DNA of 11,210 nt, taken from Clostridia bacterium (GTDB lineage: Bacteria > Bacillota_A > Clostridia > Oscillospirales > CAG-272). Shown here piece after piece: positions 1-6,812 of the stretch. The first letter of the stretch is position 1, and each line of letters opens with the position of its first letter. Under the pieces are notes generated by a model. The model had not been told where the DNA came from. It ran no database searches and worked only from the letters and a program-made list of their open reading frames with translations. Where the stretch lies: positions 1 through 11,210 of the forward strand of contig JAFTUD010000036.1 in NCBI GenBank assembly GCA_017466455.1. The letters are read 5' to 3'. Position numbers and translations under genes: made by a program.

Positions 1-446
1 GGGCGCTTGTTGTAAGACATTTCTGTGTTAAGTGGGGGATAGAGTTCAGACTGGCGGATATTACTTCCGTGTATACAGTAATGGGTTATCTTTCCTCTCT
101 CGCAACCCCTGTGGCACTTTTGATGCTTGGGGCGCAGTTTGAGTTTTCCGCGGTGTCTGCATTGAAAAGGGAGATCACCGTGGCGGTGCTTATGCGAACG
201 GTAATAGTGCCCCTCTTCTGTATCGGCGCGGCATATATTTTCTTCCGCTCAAGCTTTAACGGAGCACATTTTGCTACATATATTGCGGTATTCGCAACTC
301 CCGTGGCGGTCTCCAGCGTTCCCATGGCACAGGAGATGGACGGTGACGCAGATCTTGCGGGACAGATAGTGGTGTGGACCACGCTGGTCTCGGCGCTAAC
401 GGTATTTGTTGCTTCCTTCCTGCTTCGTTACGCAGGTATATTTTAA
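1..446 (+). CDS. AEC (auxin efflux carrier) family transporter, C-terminal part
   Basis: Open reading frame entering from the left edge (first whole codon at base 3) and ending at TAA 444-446; 147 residues are visible. The sequence has hydrophobic segments of permease type. The stretch YLSSLATPVALLMLGAQFEF, followed by a basic KRE loop and by ATPVAVSSVPMAQEMDGD, matches the C-terminal half of AEC/PIN-like permeases, where TP-x-A-L-x-x-LG and the late P/S/Q helix are typical. The family exports or exchanges small organic anions (malate-type carriers in bacteria) across the cytoplasmic membrane; the substrate cannot be read here. The N-terminal half lies outside the window. GTG 69 and ATG 81 are internal codons, because the frame is open and family-like back to base 3. 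The gene converges on the DUF6259 gene, with a hairpin string and terminator between them. Confidence 0.85.
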   Translation, partial: ALVVRHFCVKWGIEFRLADITSVYTVMGYLSSLATPVALLMLGAQFEFSAVSALKREITVAVLMRTVIVPLFCIGAAYIFFRSSFNGAHFATYIAVFATPVAVSSVPMAQEMDGDADLAGQIVVWTTLVSALTVFVASFLLRYAGIF

Positions 447-469
447 ATAAAAAAGAGACGCAGGAATTA

Positions 470-496
470 GCGTGTTATCCTTAACGGAGAACACGC
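470..496. other. Stem-loop downstream of the AEC gene
   Basis: GCGTGTT (470-476) pairs with AACACGC (490-496). A one-base A/G mismatch then leads to an inner TCC/GGA pair, with loop TTAAC. It lies 24 bases after the AEC stop and is not followed by a T run, so it may be an mRNA 3'-end or processing structure rather than a complete terminator. It directly precedes the hairpin string. Confidence 0.5.
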
Positions 497-499
497 ATC

Positions 500-697
500 G
501 AGATAAATCCCTCACGGGATTTTCGATATGTTGCTAACGCAACTCGATATGCCTACGGCTCGATATGTTTGCTATGCAAACGAGGGATTTATCTCATATC
601 GAATTGGCGCGAAGCGACAATATATCGAGTTCGAGCAAAGCGAGAACATATCGAATTCATCTTTCGTGAACATATTTCACGAAAGTGAATATATCGA
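500..697. repeat. String of short hairpins separated by TCGATATG / CATATCGA words
   Basis: Outer arms GAGATAAATCCCTC (500-513) and GAGGGATTTATCTC (582-595) are a perfect 14-base inverted repeat. Inside are three mini-hairpins: TTGC-taac-GCAA (531-542), GCC-tac-GGC (551-559) and TTTGC-tat-GCAAA (568-580). Each is preceded by TCGATATG (523-530, 544-551, 560-567). Right of the outer arm the spacer word flips to (C/T)ATATCGA (595-602, 621-628, 647-654, 690-697). There it separates TTGgCGC-gaa-GCGaCAA (604-620), GTTC..GC-aaa-GC..GAAC (629-646) and a perfect 10-base stem CTTTCGTGAA-catat-TTCACGAAAG (661-685). Nearly every base is in a palindrome or a spacer word. I know of no named family that fits. 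It looks like a non-coding palindromic repeat element, possibly a decayed MITE-like or REP-like unit. Confidence 0.75.
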
Positions 698-710
698 CAG
701 AAGAAAAAAC

Positions 711-753
711 AAGAGCAAGAACGGAGGTATTTTCTCCTCTTATTCTTGCTCTT
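711..753. terminator. Bidirectional rho-independent terminator between AEC and DUF6259 genes
   Basis: AAGAGCAAGAA (711-721) pairs perfectly with TTCTTGCTCTT (743-753), with an inner GGAG/CTCC pair (723-726/734-737). On the plus strand the stem is followed by CTTTT-type T residues. On the minus strand it is followed by G then six T. It suits both the AEC gene and the convergent DUF6259 gene, although it is about 130 bases past the DUF6259 stop. Confidence 0.7.
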
Positions 754-880
754 TTCTGCTTTATAAGGGTTTGGGCTTAGCCCATATTTGCGTTTGACTA
801 GTCAAATGCGATGCTTGCACTTTGCTAAAAGTATAAATTCTCCGCCAAGAGCATCACCCTTTTTAGCAGTGCTTTTAAAG
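754..880. other. Non-coding spacer with palindromes downstream of the DUF6259 gene
   Basis: No gene is seen. It contains the hairpin TGGGC-tta-GCCCA (772-784), the perfect 14-base palindrome TTTGACTAGTCAAA (793-806), and an 8-base inverted repeat TGCTAAAA (823-830) / TTTTAGCA (861-868) just past the DUF6259 stop codon. These may shape the 3' end of the minus-strand transcript; none ends in a convincing T tract. Confidence 0.4.
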
Positions 881-2932
881 TTATTTAAGAACTGTCATCG
901 CGCTAAGCGCCTCAATTTCGTACTCCTGCCCCTCAATAGTGAACTTAACAGACACATCTTCGGGGTTAACGACAATGTATGCGGTTTTGTCACCGTCATG
1001 CCAAGCGGAAGAAAGTAGCCGTGGAAGACGCACACTCTTCCTACCCCTAAACATAGGAATATCAATTTTTTCGCACTCAATTTCGGGTGCATTTTTCATC
1101 TTGCCCGAGTATAGGTATTTTTTACCGCCCTCATTATAGAATTTCATCATATTTCTAATAAAGGTAAGCGTCTTGTCCATGTCGGGACAGTTATCGAAAT
1201 CACGAGTTCCCCAATGACTCATAAGCTTGCCGTTTGGCTGAAGCACAAGAGTCATAAAATCACCGATAGAGAAGGAATAGGCAAGACGGTAGCGTAGCGT
1301 GTCAACGCTCGGCTCAAACGGACAACCGCATTGATTGCCCATAAAATTCCTTAAATATTCGTGATAAATATACGCAAATACAGGCACAGGTGTGCCAAAA
1401 GGATAGTTTAGCTCATATCGGCAGTCGCTCATCAAAAGCTGAGAAATAAACGGCTCGGCTGACGCGCTCTCACATCCAAAAATCATATTGTCCGCCATCT
1501 TGCGCCAATTATAAAGCAGAGCCTGCATGCTTGAGGTCATCCATTCCCCGGGCATCGGCGGGTGGTTGTGACCCTTGGCGTAGCATAAATATTGCCCACC
1601 GCCGTGATTTTGGTCAAGAATTTGCGCATAGTCAACCCCACTTGAAAATAGCGGAGAATATGCCTCATCAAGAATAGCACGCCCTTTTTTTGATGCAGGG
1701 CAAATATCGTATCCGTAGCGCTGGTAAGGGCAACAGGTCTTTCCAAGCTCGGGCTTGTTTTCAGGTGAGTGGCATACCCCCTCAAGCACCCCGTCGCGCT
1801 TGATTTGCTCCTCACAGTCATATTCGCTAATGAGCGTGCTTCTTAGCGTGTAGCCAAAGCCCGAGCAGTAAACGCCGAGCAAATCGCCCTGCGCGTGCAA
1901 CGCATCTCTGAATTTGTTAAACTCCGTAGCTCCGCCAAACGGTGGCCAAATATAAGGTGGGGCCCAAGGCGCTGTGCCCTCCCAATGCATAAGGAGCGAC
2001 ATTATCTTGCACCCTGTGTCGTTTTTTATTTTGTTAAGTATAGGTAGCGCGTTTGTGTAAGGGAATAGGGCATTCGGCTCCATCTTGTCCATGTCGTGTA
2101 TTCCGCGCACAGGATATGTTACAATAAGGGGCATCTGCTCATACCATTTCGGCAAGGTCGCATTTTCCTGCGTACGCACAACCGCATACGGTAAATTTCG
2201 CTCAAACCAACAGCGGTAAATCTCACACGCCCCCTGCCAATCGCCCGAAAATGCTTTCCAAATAATAGGGTAATCCATGCAAAAATCCGCGCCAAAATCC
2301 GCCCCCGAGTAAAGTCGCATCTGAAGGCATAGCCCACCCTCATATGGATAAAAGTCAACACCCTTCAACGATCTTTTCGGGTCGTGCGCCCCGAGATAAA
2401 AGCCAATATTACCAAATAGGTAAGCCATAAATTGAGAGCATACCATGTTGGGAAACATAAAGTAAGCCCCCGAGGACGGAAACTCCATTTCATACCGCGG
2501 AAGTAGTGTTTCATCGTCAAGTAGCATTCCCTCGTTGTAAGGGAATAAAAGTGTGCCACCTTGCGCATCGTTTTTGCTCAAACGGGGCATACAAATCTTT
2601 GCAACTTCTATCCATTCAAGCGCGTATTTTGAAGGTATGCACGACACCGACGCACGCCACTCAATCTCATCACCGCCACGCGCAAAAACGCGGACAGTAA
2701 CATCATTAAGCTCACCGCCAAACCCCGAAAATACGATACATTCCCCCTCTGAACGGGAAAAGCTCGCCATATCCGAGCGTATAACGGCGCACTCACCGCC
2801 ATCATCACGAAAACGGGCTATAAAAATCGGACAAGAGCTAAACACCCTCTCCACTCCGCCAATAATGGCAGAGCAAAGCAAGCCCTGCCCCTCGTCAAGC
2901 GTAACTTCTATATCTTTTGCAAAAATTTTCAT
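881..2932 (-). CDS. DUF6259-type glycoside-hydrolase-like protein
   Basis: 683 residues, ATG at 2932 preceded by GGGGG about eight bases upstream; stop TAA at 881-883. There is no signal peptide, so it is probably cytoplasmic. Residues about 1-240 look like a beta-rich N-terminal domain. Residues about 240-600 read like a TIM-barrel glycosidase: WFERNLPYA (242-250), PLIVTYPVRG (268-277), HWEGTAPWAPPYIWPPFGG (316-334), GVYCSGFGYT (353-362), VDYAQILDQNHGGGQ (433-447), FGCESASAEPF (485-495). The C-terminal 80 residues are a small beta domain. This pattern is what I recall of DUF6259 proteins of gut Clostridia, which are glycosidase-like but of unassigned specificity. Asp440 and Glu488, at likely strand ends, are candidate catalytic acids (inference). 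It is transcribed from its own strong promoter, divergent from the amidohydrolase. The substrate is unknown. Confidence 0.75.
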   Translation of the reverse strand: MKIFAKDIEVTLDEGQGLLCSAIIGGVERVFSSCPIFIARFRDDGGECAVIRSDMASFSRSEGECIVFSGFGGELNDVTVRVFARGGDEIEWRASVSCIPSKYALEWIEVAKICMPRLSKNDAQGGTLLFPYNEGMLLDDETLLPRYEMEFPSSGAYFMFPNMVCSQFMAYLFGNIGFYLGAHDPKRSLKGVDFYPYEGGLCLQMRLYSGADFGADFCMDYPIIWKAFSGDWQGACEIYRCWFERNLPYAVVRTQENATLPKWYEQMPLIVTYPVRGIHDMDKMEPNALFPYTNALPILNKIKNDTGCKIMSLLMHWEGTAPWAPPYIWPPFGGATEFNKFRDALHAQGDLLGVYCSGFGYTLRSTLISEYDCEEQIKRDGVLEGVCHSPENKPELGKTCCPYQRYGYDICPASKKGRAILDEAYSPLFSSGVDYAQILDQNHGGGQYLCYAKGHNHPPMPGEWMTSSMQALLYNWRKMADNMIFGCESASAEPFISQLLMSDCRYELNYPFGTPVPVFAYIYHEYLRNFMGNQCGCPFEPSVDTLRYRLAYSFSIGDFMTLVLQPNGKLMSHWGTRDFDNCPDMDKTLTFIRNMMKFYNEGGKKYLYSGKMKNAPEIECEKIDIPMFRGRKSVRLPRLLSSAWHDGDKTAYIVVNPEDVSVKFTIEGQEYEIEALSAMTVLK

Positions 2933-2967
2933 ATAATATCCCCCAAAAGAATGAATGAACTATCTCA

Positions 2968-2996
2968 ATTATACACTCAAAAAGGGAAACAGTCAA
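2968..2996 (-). promoter_or_regulatory. Sigma-A promoter of the DUF6259 gene
   Basis: On the minus strand TTGACT (complement of 2991-2996), 17 bases, TATAAT (complement of 2968-2973). Transcription would start roughly 25-30 bases before the ATG at 2932. Confidence 0.85.
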
Positions 2997-3035
2997 CCCG
3001 TAATAAAAAATAACTTAATTGCGCATTTAATTTTC

Positions 3036-3049
3036 GTAAATTTATTTAC
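3036..3049. promoter_or_regulatory. Candidate operator over the amidohydrolase -35 box
   Basis: GTAAAT-tt-ATTTAC is a perfect 14-base inverted repeat with GT...AC ends, and its right half overlaps the -35 hexamer TTTACA (3045-3050). Size and position fit a repressor site (GntR-like ends). No regulator gene is seen nearby, and AT-rich palindromes also arise by chance. Confidence 0.35.
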
Positions 3050-3073
3050 AAATCGCTCCTTGTGTGATAAAAT
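3045..3073 (+). promoter_or_regulatory. Promoter of the amidohydrolase gene
   Basis: TTTACA (3045-3050), 17 bases, TAAAAT (3068-3073), with the extended element TG one base before the -10. Transcription would start near 3080. This excludes the GTG at 3064 as a start, since it lies inside the promoter. Confidence 0.8.
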
Positions 3074-3108
3074 ATCTATATCAAATTGTTCAAGCAAGGA
3101 GAACTTTT

Positions 3109-4173
3109 ATGAATAAGGAATTTCCAAAAGTTAAACATAAAGTAATTGACTCACACCTACACCTCTACGACTACATAGATGAGAACGGAAACTATTTTTT
3201 CGATTGCTTTGAGGAATATAGAAAGGAAATGGGACTTGCAGGTCTTAACCTTTGTGCATTGCCGTCAGGCTATGGTAGCGATGTTACAAACAACCTAATG
3301 TGCGCAGTCTATAAGCTCATAAATAAGGATACCTTTGCCCACGCAGGACTCCTATACGATAAATACCCAATGGGCGATACATTACCCGACGGAATGGACT
3401 TTGTCACCCAACTTGATGAACTTGAAGCCATAGGCTTTGACGGTATAAAAATGATAGAGGGTAAACCCACCGTCCACCGCACAATCGGTAAAAATCTTCT
3501 AAATCCTAACCACGATAAATTCTTTGCCGAGGCAGAAAAGCGTGGCACACATATCACCTTCCATATAAACGACCCAAAGGAGTTTTGGACAACCGAAGGA
3601 CTTGACTATTACGGTGATGATACCTTTGCCACCCATGAGGAGCTTTATAGACAAGCATATAAAATCCTTGAAAACCACCCGAATTTGAAGGTGACTTTTG
3701 CCCATTTCTTCTTCAAATCCGAACACCCCGAAGACTTGGCTAAGCTCTTTGAAAAGTATCCAAATATGTGCGTAGATTTAACACCAGGTTGGGAGATGTA
3801 TTTGTCTTTTTACGAAAATAAGGAATACTTCAAGAACTTTTTTGAAAAATATTCCAAGAGAATTATGCTCGGCACAGACGCATATTTTCCAAGACCGAGC
3901 GAGTGTAGTATGTGGCTCGTCGATAGAGTCTATCGCTTCCTTTCAAGCCCCGATGTGGTCAAAGCCGTAGCCGACCGTTATGAGTCAGGCCTCTGCATAA
4001 ACGACGATGCCCTAAACGATATCACCTATAAAAACTTCGAAAACCGCATCGCCAAAACCCCTAAACCCATAAATAAACAAGCCCTCAAAAACTACTACCA
4101 AAAATATAAACACCTCATGACCGAAAAAGACATCACCTTCACCGATATGGTCTTCTCCAAATTCGTAGATTAA
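3109..4173 (+). CDS. Amidohydrolase family 2 (metal-dependent TIM-barrel hydrolase)
   Basis: 354 residues from ATG 3109, which follows AGGAG (3097-3101) by seven bases; stop TAA 4171-4173. The metal-site signature of the amidohydrolase superfamily is present: HxH at residues 16-18 in IDSHLHLYD, His152 in ITFHIND, His199 in VTFAHFFF and Asp257 in IMLGTDAYF. KMIEGKP (114-120) holds a Lys and a Glu that could be an additional ligand. Amidohydrolase_2 members hydrolyse or decarboxylate small cyclic or acidic compounds (lactones, aromatic acids) with one bound metal; the substrate here is unknown. It is cytoplasmic, with no signal peptide. It is divergent from the DUF6259 gene, so joint control in a sugar or glycoside pathway is possible but inferred. 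It ends in a terminator shared with the convergent DUF6512 gene. Confidence 0.88.
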   Translation: MNKEFPKVKHKVIDSHLHLYDYIDENGNYFFDCFEEYRKEMGLAGLNLCALPSGYGSDVTNNLMCAVYKLINKDTFAHAGLLYDKYPMGDTLPDGMDFVTQLDELEAIGFDGIKMIEGKPTVHRTIGKNLLNPNHDKFFAEAEKRGTHITFHINDPKEFWTTEGLDYYGDDTFATHEELYRQAYKILENHPNLKVTFAHFFFKSEHPEDLAKLFEKYPNMCVDLTPGWEMYLSFYENKEYFKNFFEKYSKRIMLGTDAYFPRPSECSMWLVDRVYRFLSSPDVVKAVADRYESGLCINDDALNDITYKNFENRIAKTPKPINKQALKNYYQKYKHLMTEKDITFTDMVFSKFVD

Positions 4174-4189
4174 CGAACATATTAAAATA

Positions 4190-4223
4190 AAAACGAGTCG
4201 GAATAAAATCCGCCTCGTTTTTT
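4190..4223. terminator. Bidirectional terminator between amidohydrolase and DUF6512 genes
   Basis: AAAACGAG-t-CGGA (4190-4202), loop ATAAAA, TCCG-c-CTCGTTTT (4209-4221), with one internal mismatch and six T from 4218. The reverse strand also ends in a T5 run, so it can stop both convergent transcripts. Confidence 0.88.
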
Positions 4224-4277
4224 ACTTTTTAAATCACATAGACTTCCAAAGTTATGGTGTAATCCTAAAACCAAAGA

Positions 4278-4802
4278 TTAGATGCCGTAAGTGCCGGTTA
4301 AGGGGTCTTTGAAGATATTGAGCTGTGGGGTGAAAAAGGTGAAGGTTACGAACATTATTCCGATGATGCAAAGTGCGATTAGAGCGAGGCGAGGGTGCTT
4401 GCATATGGTCGCTTCCTTTTTAAATTGTCGAGCTTCATAAACGAACACCATTAGTGCGCTTATAAAGAAAATCGCAATATTAAACCAATCGGGCGAGTGC
4501 CCAATTACGCCATTATAAGTGTAAAAAATCACGGGAATTAACGCAAGACCAAGCAAAATAGAGCGTAGCTTCACGCACCAAAAGTCACGCCTGTCACGGA
4601 AGAAAAAGCTTTGCACAATGGCAAATAAAAACATCGGCCAAAAGAGTAATTTCATATGCTCCCAAGTCGACTCATTAACTCCCGAAAACGGCGCAACTAA
4701 AACCGCCCCACCGAGCCACTCGTATAAGAAATGCAAAATCGTCCCAACGAACGAAGTCACCGCAAATCCCATAATTCCCCAAATCGTCCCATTTCGTTTC
4801 AT
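4278..4802 (-). CDS. DUF6512-type integral membrane protein
   Basis: 174 residues from the ATG at 4802, preceded on the minus strand by GAGGTG five bases upstream; stop TAA. About five hydrophobic segments are visible (roughly 8-27, 50-68, 81-96, 106-122, 138-157). The conserved-looking motifs HFLYEW (24-29), GVNESTWEHMKLL (41-53) and a C-terminal DPLTGTYGI (166-174) match what I recall of the DUF6512 family of Clostridia. No function is established for that family to my knowledge. It is a single-gene unit, convergent with the amidohydrolase and divergent from the ZIP transporter. The family name is from memory; the membrane topology is read directly. Confidence 0.75.
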   Translation of the reverse strand: MKRNGTIWGIMGFAVTSFVGTILHFLYEWLGGAVLVAPFSGVNESTWEHMKLLFWPMFLFAIVQSFFFRDRRDFWCVKLRSILLGLALIPVIFYTYNGVIGHSPDWFNIAIFFISALMVFVYEARQFKKEATICKHPRLALIALCIIGIMFVTFTFFTPQLNIFKDPLTGTYGI

Positions 4803-4828
4803 ATTTCACCTCGAACATTTTTAATAAA

Positions 4829-4834
4829 ATTATA
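4829..4834 (-). promoter_or_regulatory. Possible -10 box of the DUF6512 gene
   Basis: On the minus strand TATAAT (complement of 4829-4834) lies about 27 bases before the ATG at 4802. No good -35 hexamer is found 16-18 bases upstream, so this is a weak call. Confidence 0.35.
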
Positions 4835-4880
4835 TTCAAGAACAACAAAAATATACCGAGCAAAAACAACATTCAAAAAC

Positions 4881-4910
4881 TTGACATATTACGCAAGGAT
4901 ATGATAAAAT
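4881..4910 (+). promoter_or_regulatory. Promoter of the ZIP transporter gene
   Basis: TTGACA (4881-4886), 18 bases, TAAAAT (4905-4910), with an extended TG upstream. The same TGATAAAAT box occurs at the amidohydrolase promoter. The ATG at 4923 would lie almost at the start point, which favours 4944 as the true start. Confidence 0.82.
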
Positions 4911-4943
4911 ATAAATATAGAAATGGTTTTGCAAGGAGAGAAG

Positions 4944-5696
4944 ATGGAAATAGTATTACTTACCGCCCTTGGTGTTGGCGGAGCGACCGTAATCGGCGCA
5001 CTTATCGGATTTATTTTCAAAAATATGTCGCACAAGCTCTCGGACATAGTCCTGTCATTTGCTGCAGGAGTTATGCTGTCTGCCGCAGTGTTCGGACTGA
5101 TTTTGCCATCGGTTGAGCATGGCGGAAAATACGGCTTGATAACAACGGTGCTTGGCATTTTTACGGGTGCTGTATGCCTTAATTTGATAGACAAGCTCGT
5201 GCCTCACCTTCACAAAATGGCGGAGACCGACAACGAAGCTCATAGAAATAGCAAGGCGTCAAGAGTGATGCTCTTCGTGCTTGCCATCGCAATTCATAAC
5301 TTTCCCGAGGGAATAGCGGCAGGTGTCGGCTTCGGAACAGGAAATACCACCGAGGCAATCGTTATCGCACTTGGAATTGCCCTTCAAAATATCCCCGAGG
5401 GTATGGTTATAATCGCGCCGATGCTAATGGCAGGAGTAAAGCCGAAAAAGACCCTTTTGATAGCGTCACTGACAGGACTTATTGAGGTTGTCGGCACACT
5501 CATTGGCTACTTTGCGGTAAGCATAGCATCATCAATTCTTCCGTTTGCCCTTGCGTTCGCAGGAGGAACAATGCTCTATGTTGTCAGCGATGAAATGATT
5601 CCCGAAACTCACGCTCACGGTAACCAAAGGGGCGCAACCTACGCTCTGCTTGTCGGCTTTTGTTTGATGCTTGTTACCGATATCTTGCTTGGATAA
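4944..5696 (+). CDS. ZIP family divalent metal (zinc) transporter
   Basis: 250 residues from ATG 4944, five bases after AAGGAG (4933-4938). The in-frame ATG at 4923 lacks a ribosome binding site. ZIP proteins move Zn2+ or related divalent metals into the cytoplasm. The binuclear metal-site motifs are intact: HNFPEG (118-123) in one helix and QNIPEG (148-153) in the next. There are about eight hydrophobic segments and a histidine- and acid-bearing cytoplasmic loop (HLHKMAETDNEAH, 88-100). DEMIPETHAHG (216-226) near the end is also typical. Length is normal for bacterial ZupT/GufA-like members. The gene is convergent with a CDF exporter and ends in a strong terminator shared with it. Metal specificity cannot be fixed from sequence. 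Confidence 0.93.
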   Translation: MEIVLLTALGVGGATVIGALIGFIFKNMSHKLSDIVLSFAAGVMLSAAVFGLILPSVEHGGKYGLITTVLGIFTGAVCLNLIDKLVPHLHKMAETDNEAHRNSKASRVMLFVLAIAIHNFPEGIAAGVGFGTGNTTEAIVIALGIALQNIPEGMVIIAPMLMAGVKPKKTLLIASLTGLIEVVGTLIGYFAVSIASSILPFALAFAGGTMLYVVSDEMIPETHAHGNQRGATYALLVGFCLMLVTDILLG

Positions 5697-5700
5697 AATC

Positions 5701-5730
5701 AAAAAATGCGACCACAGGGTCGCATTTTTT
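5701..5730. terminator. Bidirectional terminator between ZIP and CDF genes
   Basis: AAAAAATGCGACC (5701-5713), loop ACAG, GGTCGCATTTTTT (5718-5730): a perfect 13-base stem with A and T tracts on opposite sides. It starts four bases after the ZIP stop, and its right end overlaps two bases of the CDF stop codon (5729-5731). Confidence 0.95.
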
Positions 5731-6619
5731 AATGATGGTGATGATGGTGGTGATGCTCAAAAGAAGTATCAGTATGACAATGCTCATTGTGGCAATCCTC
5801 GCCCATGCTCTCAAGCTCAAGCGTTGCGTGTCCAATGCCATGCTCCTTTAATTTCGCTCTGATTCTCTCCTTAATGATGTGAAAATCGCCGTCTGCTACA
5901 ACATGCATAGTCGCGTAATTATTGTGCCCGTCTAAGCTCCAAAGGTGTATATGATGGACATCAAGCACGCCCTCAAGCCCACAAATATGCTCCTTAATCT
6001 CGTTAATATCAATATCATGAGGCGCTTTTTCAAGGAAAAGCTCAAGCACAGCCTTTAAATTTCTTATCGCATTTATGAGAATGAATATCGCAACACCTAT
6101 TGACATTATAGGGTCAATAATAGAAATGTCAGTAAGCCTCATTACAATCGCACCGATAAGCACGACCGCCCAGCCCAGCACATCCTCAAGCATGTGTAAA
6201 TTAACCGCCCGCTGATTGAGCGATCCGCCCTCACGGGTCAGAAGCGCAGCAACGAAATTTATCAAAAGACCGATAACGGCGAAAATAATCATACCGTCAT
6301 AGTTAATCTCGGTAGGGCTTATCATTCTCACTACGGCATTGTAAATTACCATTACCGAGCCAAAAAGGAGAATTAAGGTCGTGATAACGCTACCGATAAC
6401 CGAATACCGCGCATAGCCGAATGTGTATTTTTCATCGGGCTGTTTTTTGCTCTTTCTTTCAAGAAAAAACGATACGCCAATGCTCATAGCATCGCCAATG
6501 TCGTGAATTGCGTCTGAAATTATCGCAACGCTTCCTGTAAAAATCCCGCCAAAAAACTCAAAAATTGAGAACGCCAAATTGAGTATAAAGGCAAGAAAAA
6601 TATTTCTTTCGGTTTTCAT
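5729..6619 (-). CDS. Cation diffusion facilitator (CDF) metal exporter with His8 tail
   Basis: 296 residues from the ATG at 6619, seven bases after AGGAG on the minus strand. An in-frame upstream start at 6661 lacks such a site and lies close to the transcription start. CDF proteins export Zn2+ and related ions in exchange for protons. The two HxxxD metal-site pairs of zinc-type CDFs are visible: His39/Asp43 in helix 2 (SDAIHDIGDA) and His142/Asp146 in helix 5 (NLHMLEDVLG). Six hydrophobic helices fill residues about 8-190. The cytoplasmic metallochaperone-like domain follows (HHIHLWSLDGHNNYAT, 222-237). The last 22 residues are His/Cys/acid rich (DCHNEHCH, then eight His at 289-296), a probable metal-binding tail. 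It is convergent with the ZIP importer and has its own strong promoter, with an inverted repeat at the start point. Confidence 0.93.
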   Translation of the reverse strand: MKTERNIFLAFILNLAFSIFEFFGGIFTGSVAIISDAIHDIGDAMSIGVSFFLERKSKKQPDEKYTFGYARYSVIGSVITTLILLFGSVMVIYNAVVRMISPTEINYDGMIIFAVIGLLINFVAALLTREGGSLNQRAVNLHMLEDVLGWAVVLIGAIVMRLTDISIIDPIMSIGVAIFILINAIRNLKAVLELFLEKAPHDIDINEIKEHICGLEGVLDVHHIHLWSLDGHNNYATMHVVADGDFHIIKERIRAKLKEHGIGHATLELESMGEDCHNEHCHTDTSFEHHHHHHHH

Positions 6620-6648
6620 AAATATCTCCTGTAAGGTAAATTCAAGGC

Positions 6649-6672
6649 AATCAAGCGCCACACCGCTTGATT
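6649..6672. promoter_or_regulatory. Inverted repeat at the CDF transcription start (candidate operator)
   Basis: AATCAAGCG (6649-6657), six-base gap CCACAC, CGCTTGATT (6664-6672): a perfect 9+9 inverted repeat. It lies immediately downstream of the CDF -10 box, covering the predicted start point near 6671. It could be a metal-responsive repressor site or a 5' mRNA hairpin. Confidence 0.5.
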
Positions 6673-6677
6673 ATAAT

Positions 6678-6706
6678 ATTATATCACCGCAAATTCAAAA
6701 AGTCAA
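6678..6706 (-). promoter_or_regulatory. Sigma-A promoter of the CDF gene
   Basis: Minus strand TTGACT (complement of 6701-6706), 17 bases, TATAAT (complement of 6678-6683), with an extended TG just upstream of the -10. Confidence 0.88.
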
Positions 6707-6738
6707 CCGAACGGCTAAGGAAAATCTGTCCAATATAC

Positions 6739-6767
6739 TTGAAATACAGTAGCCCCTGGGCTATAAT
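6739..6767 (+). promoter_or_regulatory. Promoter of the MFS remnant
   Basis: TTGAAA (6739-6744), 17 bases, TATAAT (6762-6767). It lies 45 bases before the ATG of the truncated MFS reading frame and looks fully functional. Confidence 0.75.
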
Positions 6768-6812
6768 TAAGCGACAAATAGCATCAAAAGCCACAAGGCG
6801 CAAAGGAGCATT

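Noticed and set aside
528..797. 89-codon plus-strand frame through the hairpin string
   Set aside because: It has no ribosome binding site, runs through palindromes and a terminator, and its translation is low-complexity without family resemblance.
788..1018. 76-codon plus-strand frame at the end of the DUF6259 gene
   Set aside because: It overlaps the well-supported minus-strand coding region and has no ribosome binding site.
3064..3108. GTG start extending the amidohydrolase by 15 residues
   Set aside because: The codon lies within the promoter (-10 at 3068-3073), and ATG 3109 has a strong ribosome binding site.
5729..5760. His8 tail as a cloning-vector tag artefact
   Set aside because: Mixed His codons, a Cys/His/acid-rich native lead-in, and a native terminator overlapping the stop codon all argue for a natural tail.
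6620..6661. Upstream start extending the CDF protein by 14 residues
   Set aside because: The extension lies on the start-point inverted repeat, lacks a ribosome binding site, and the ATG at 6619 has AGGAG seven bases upstream.
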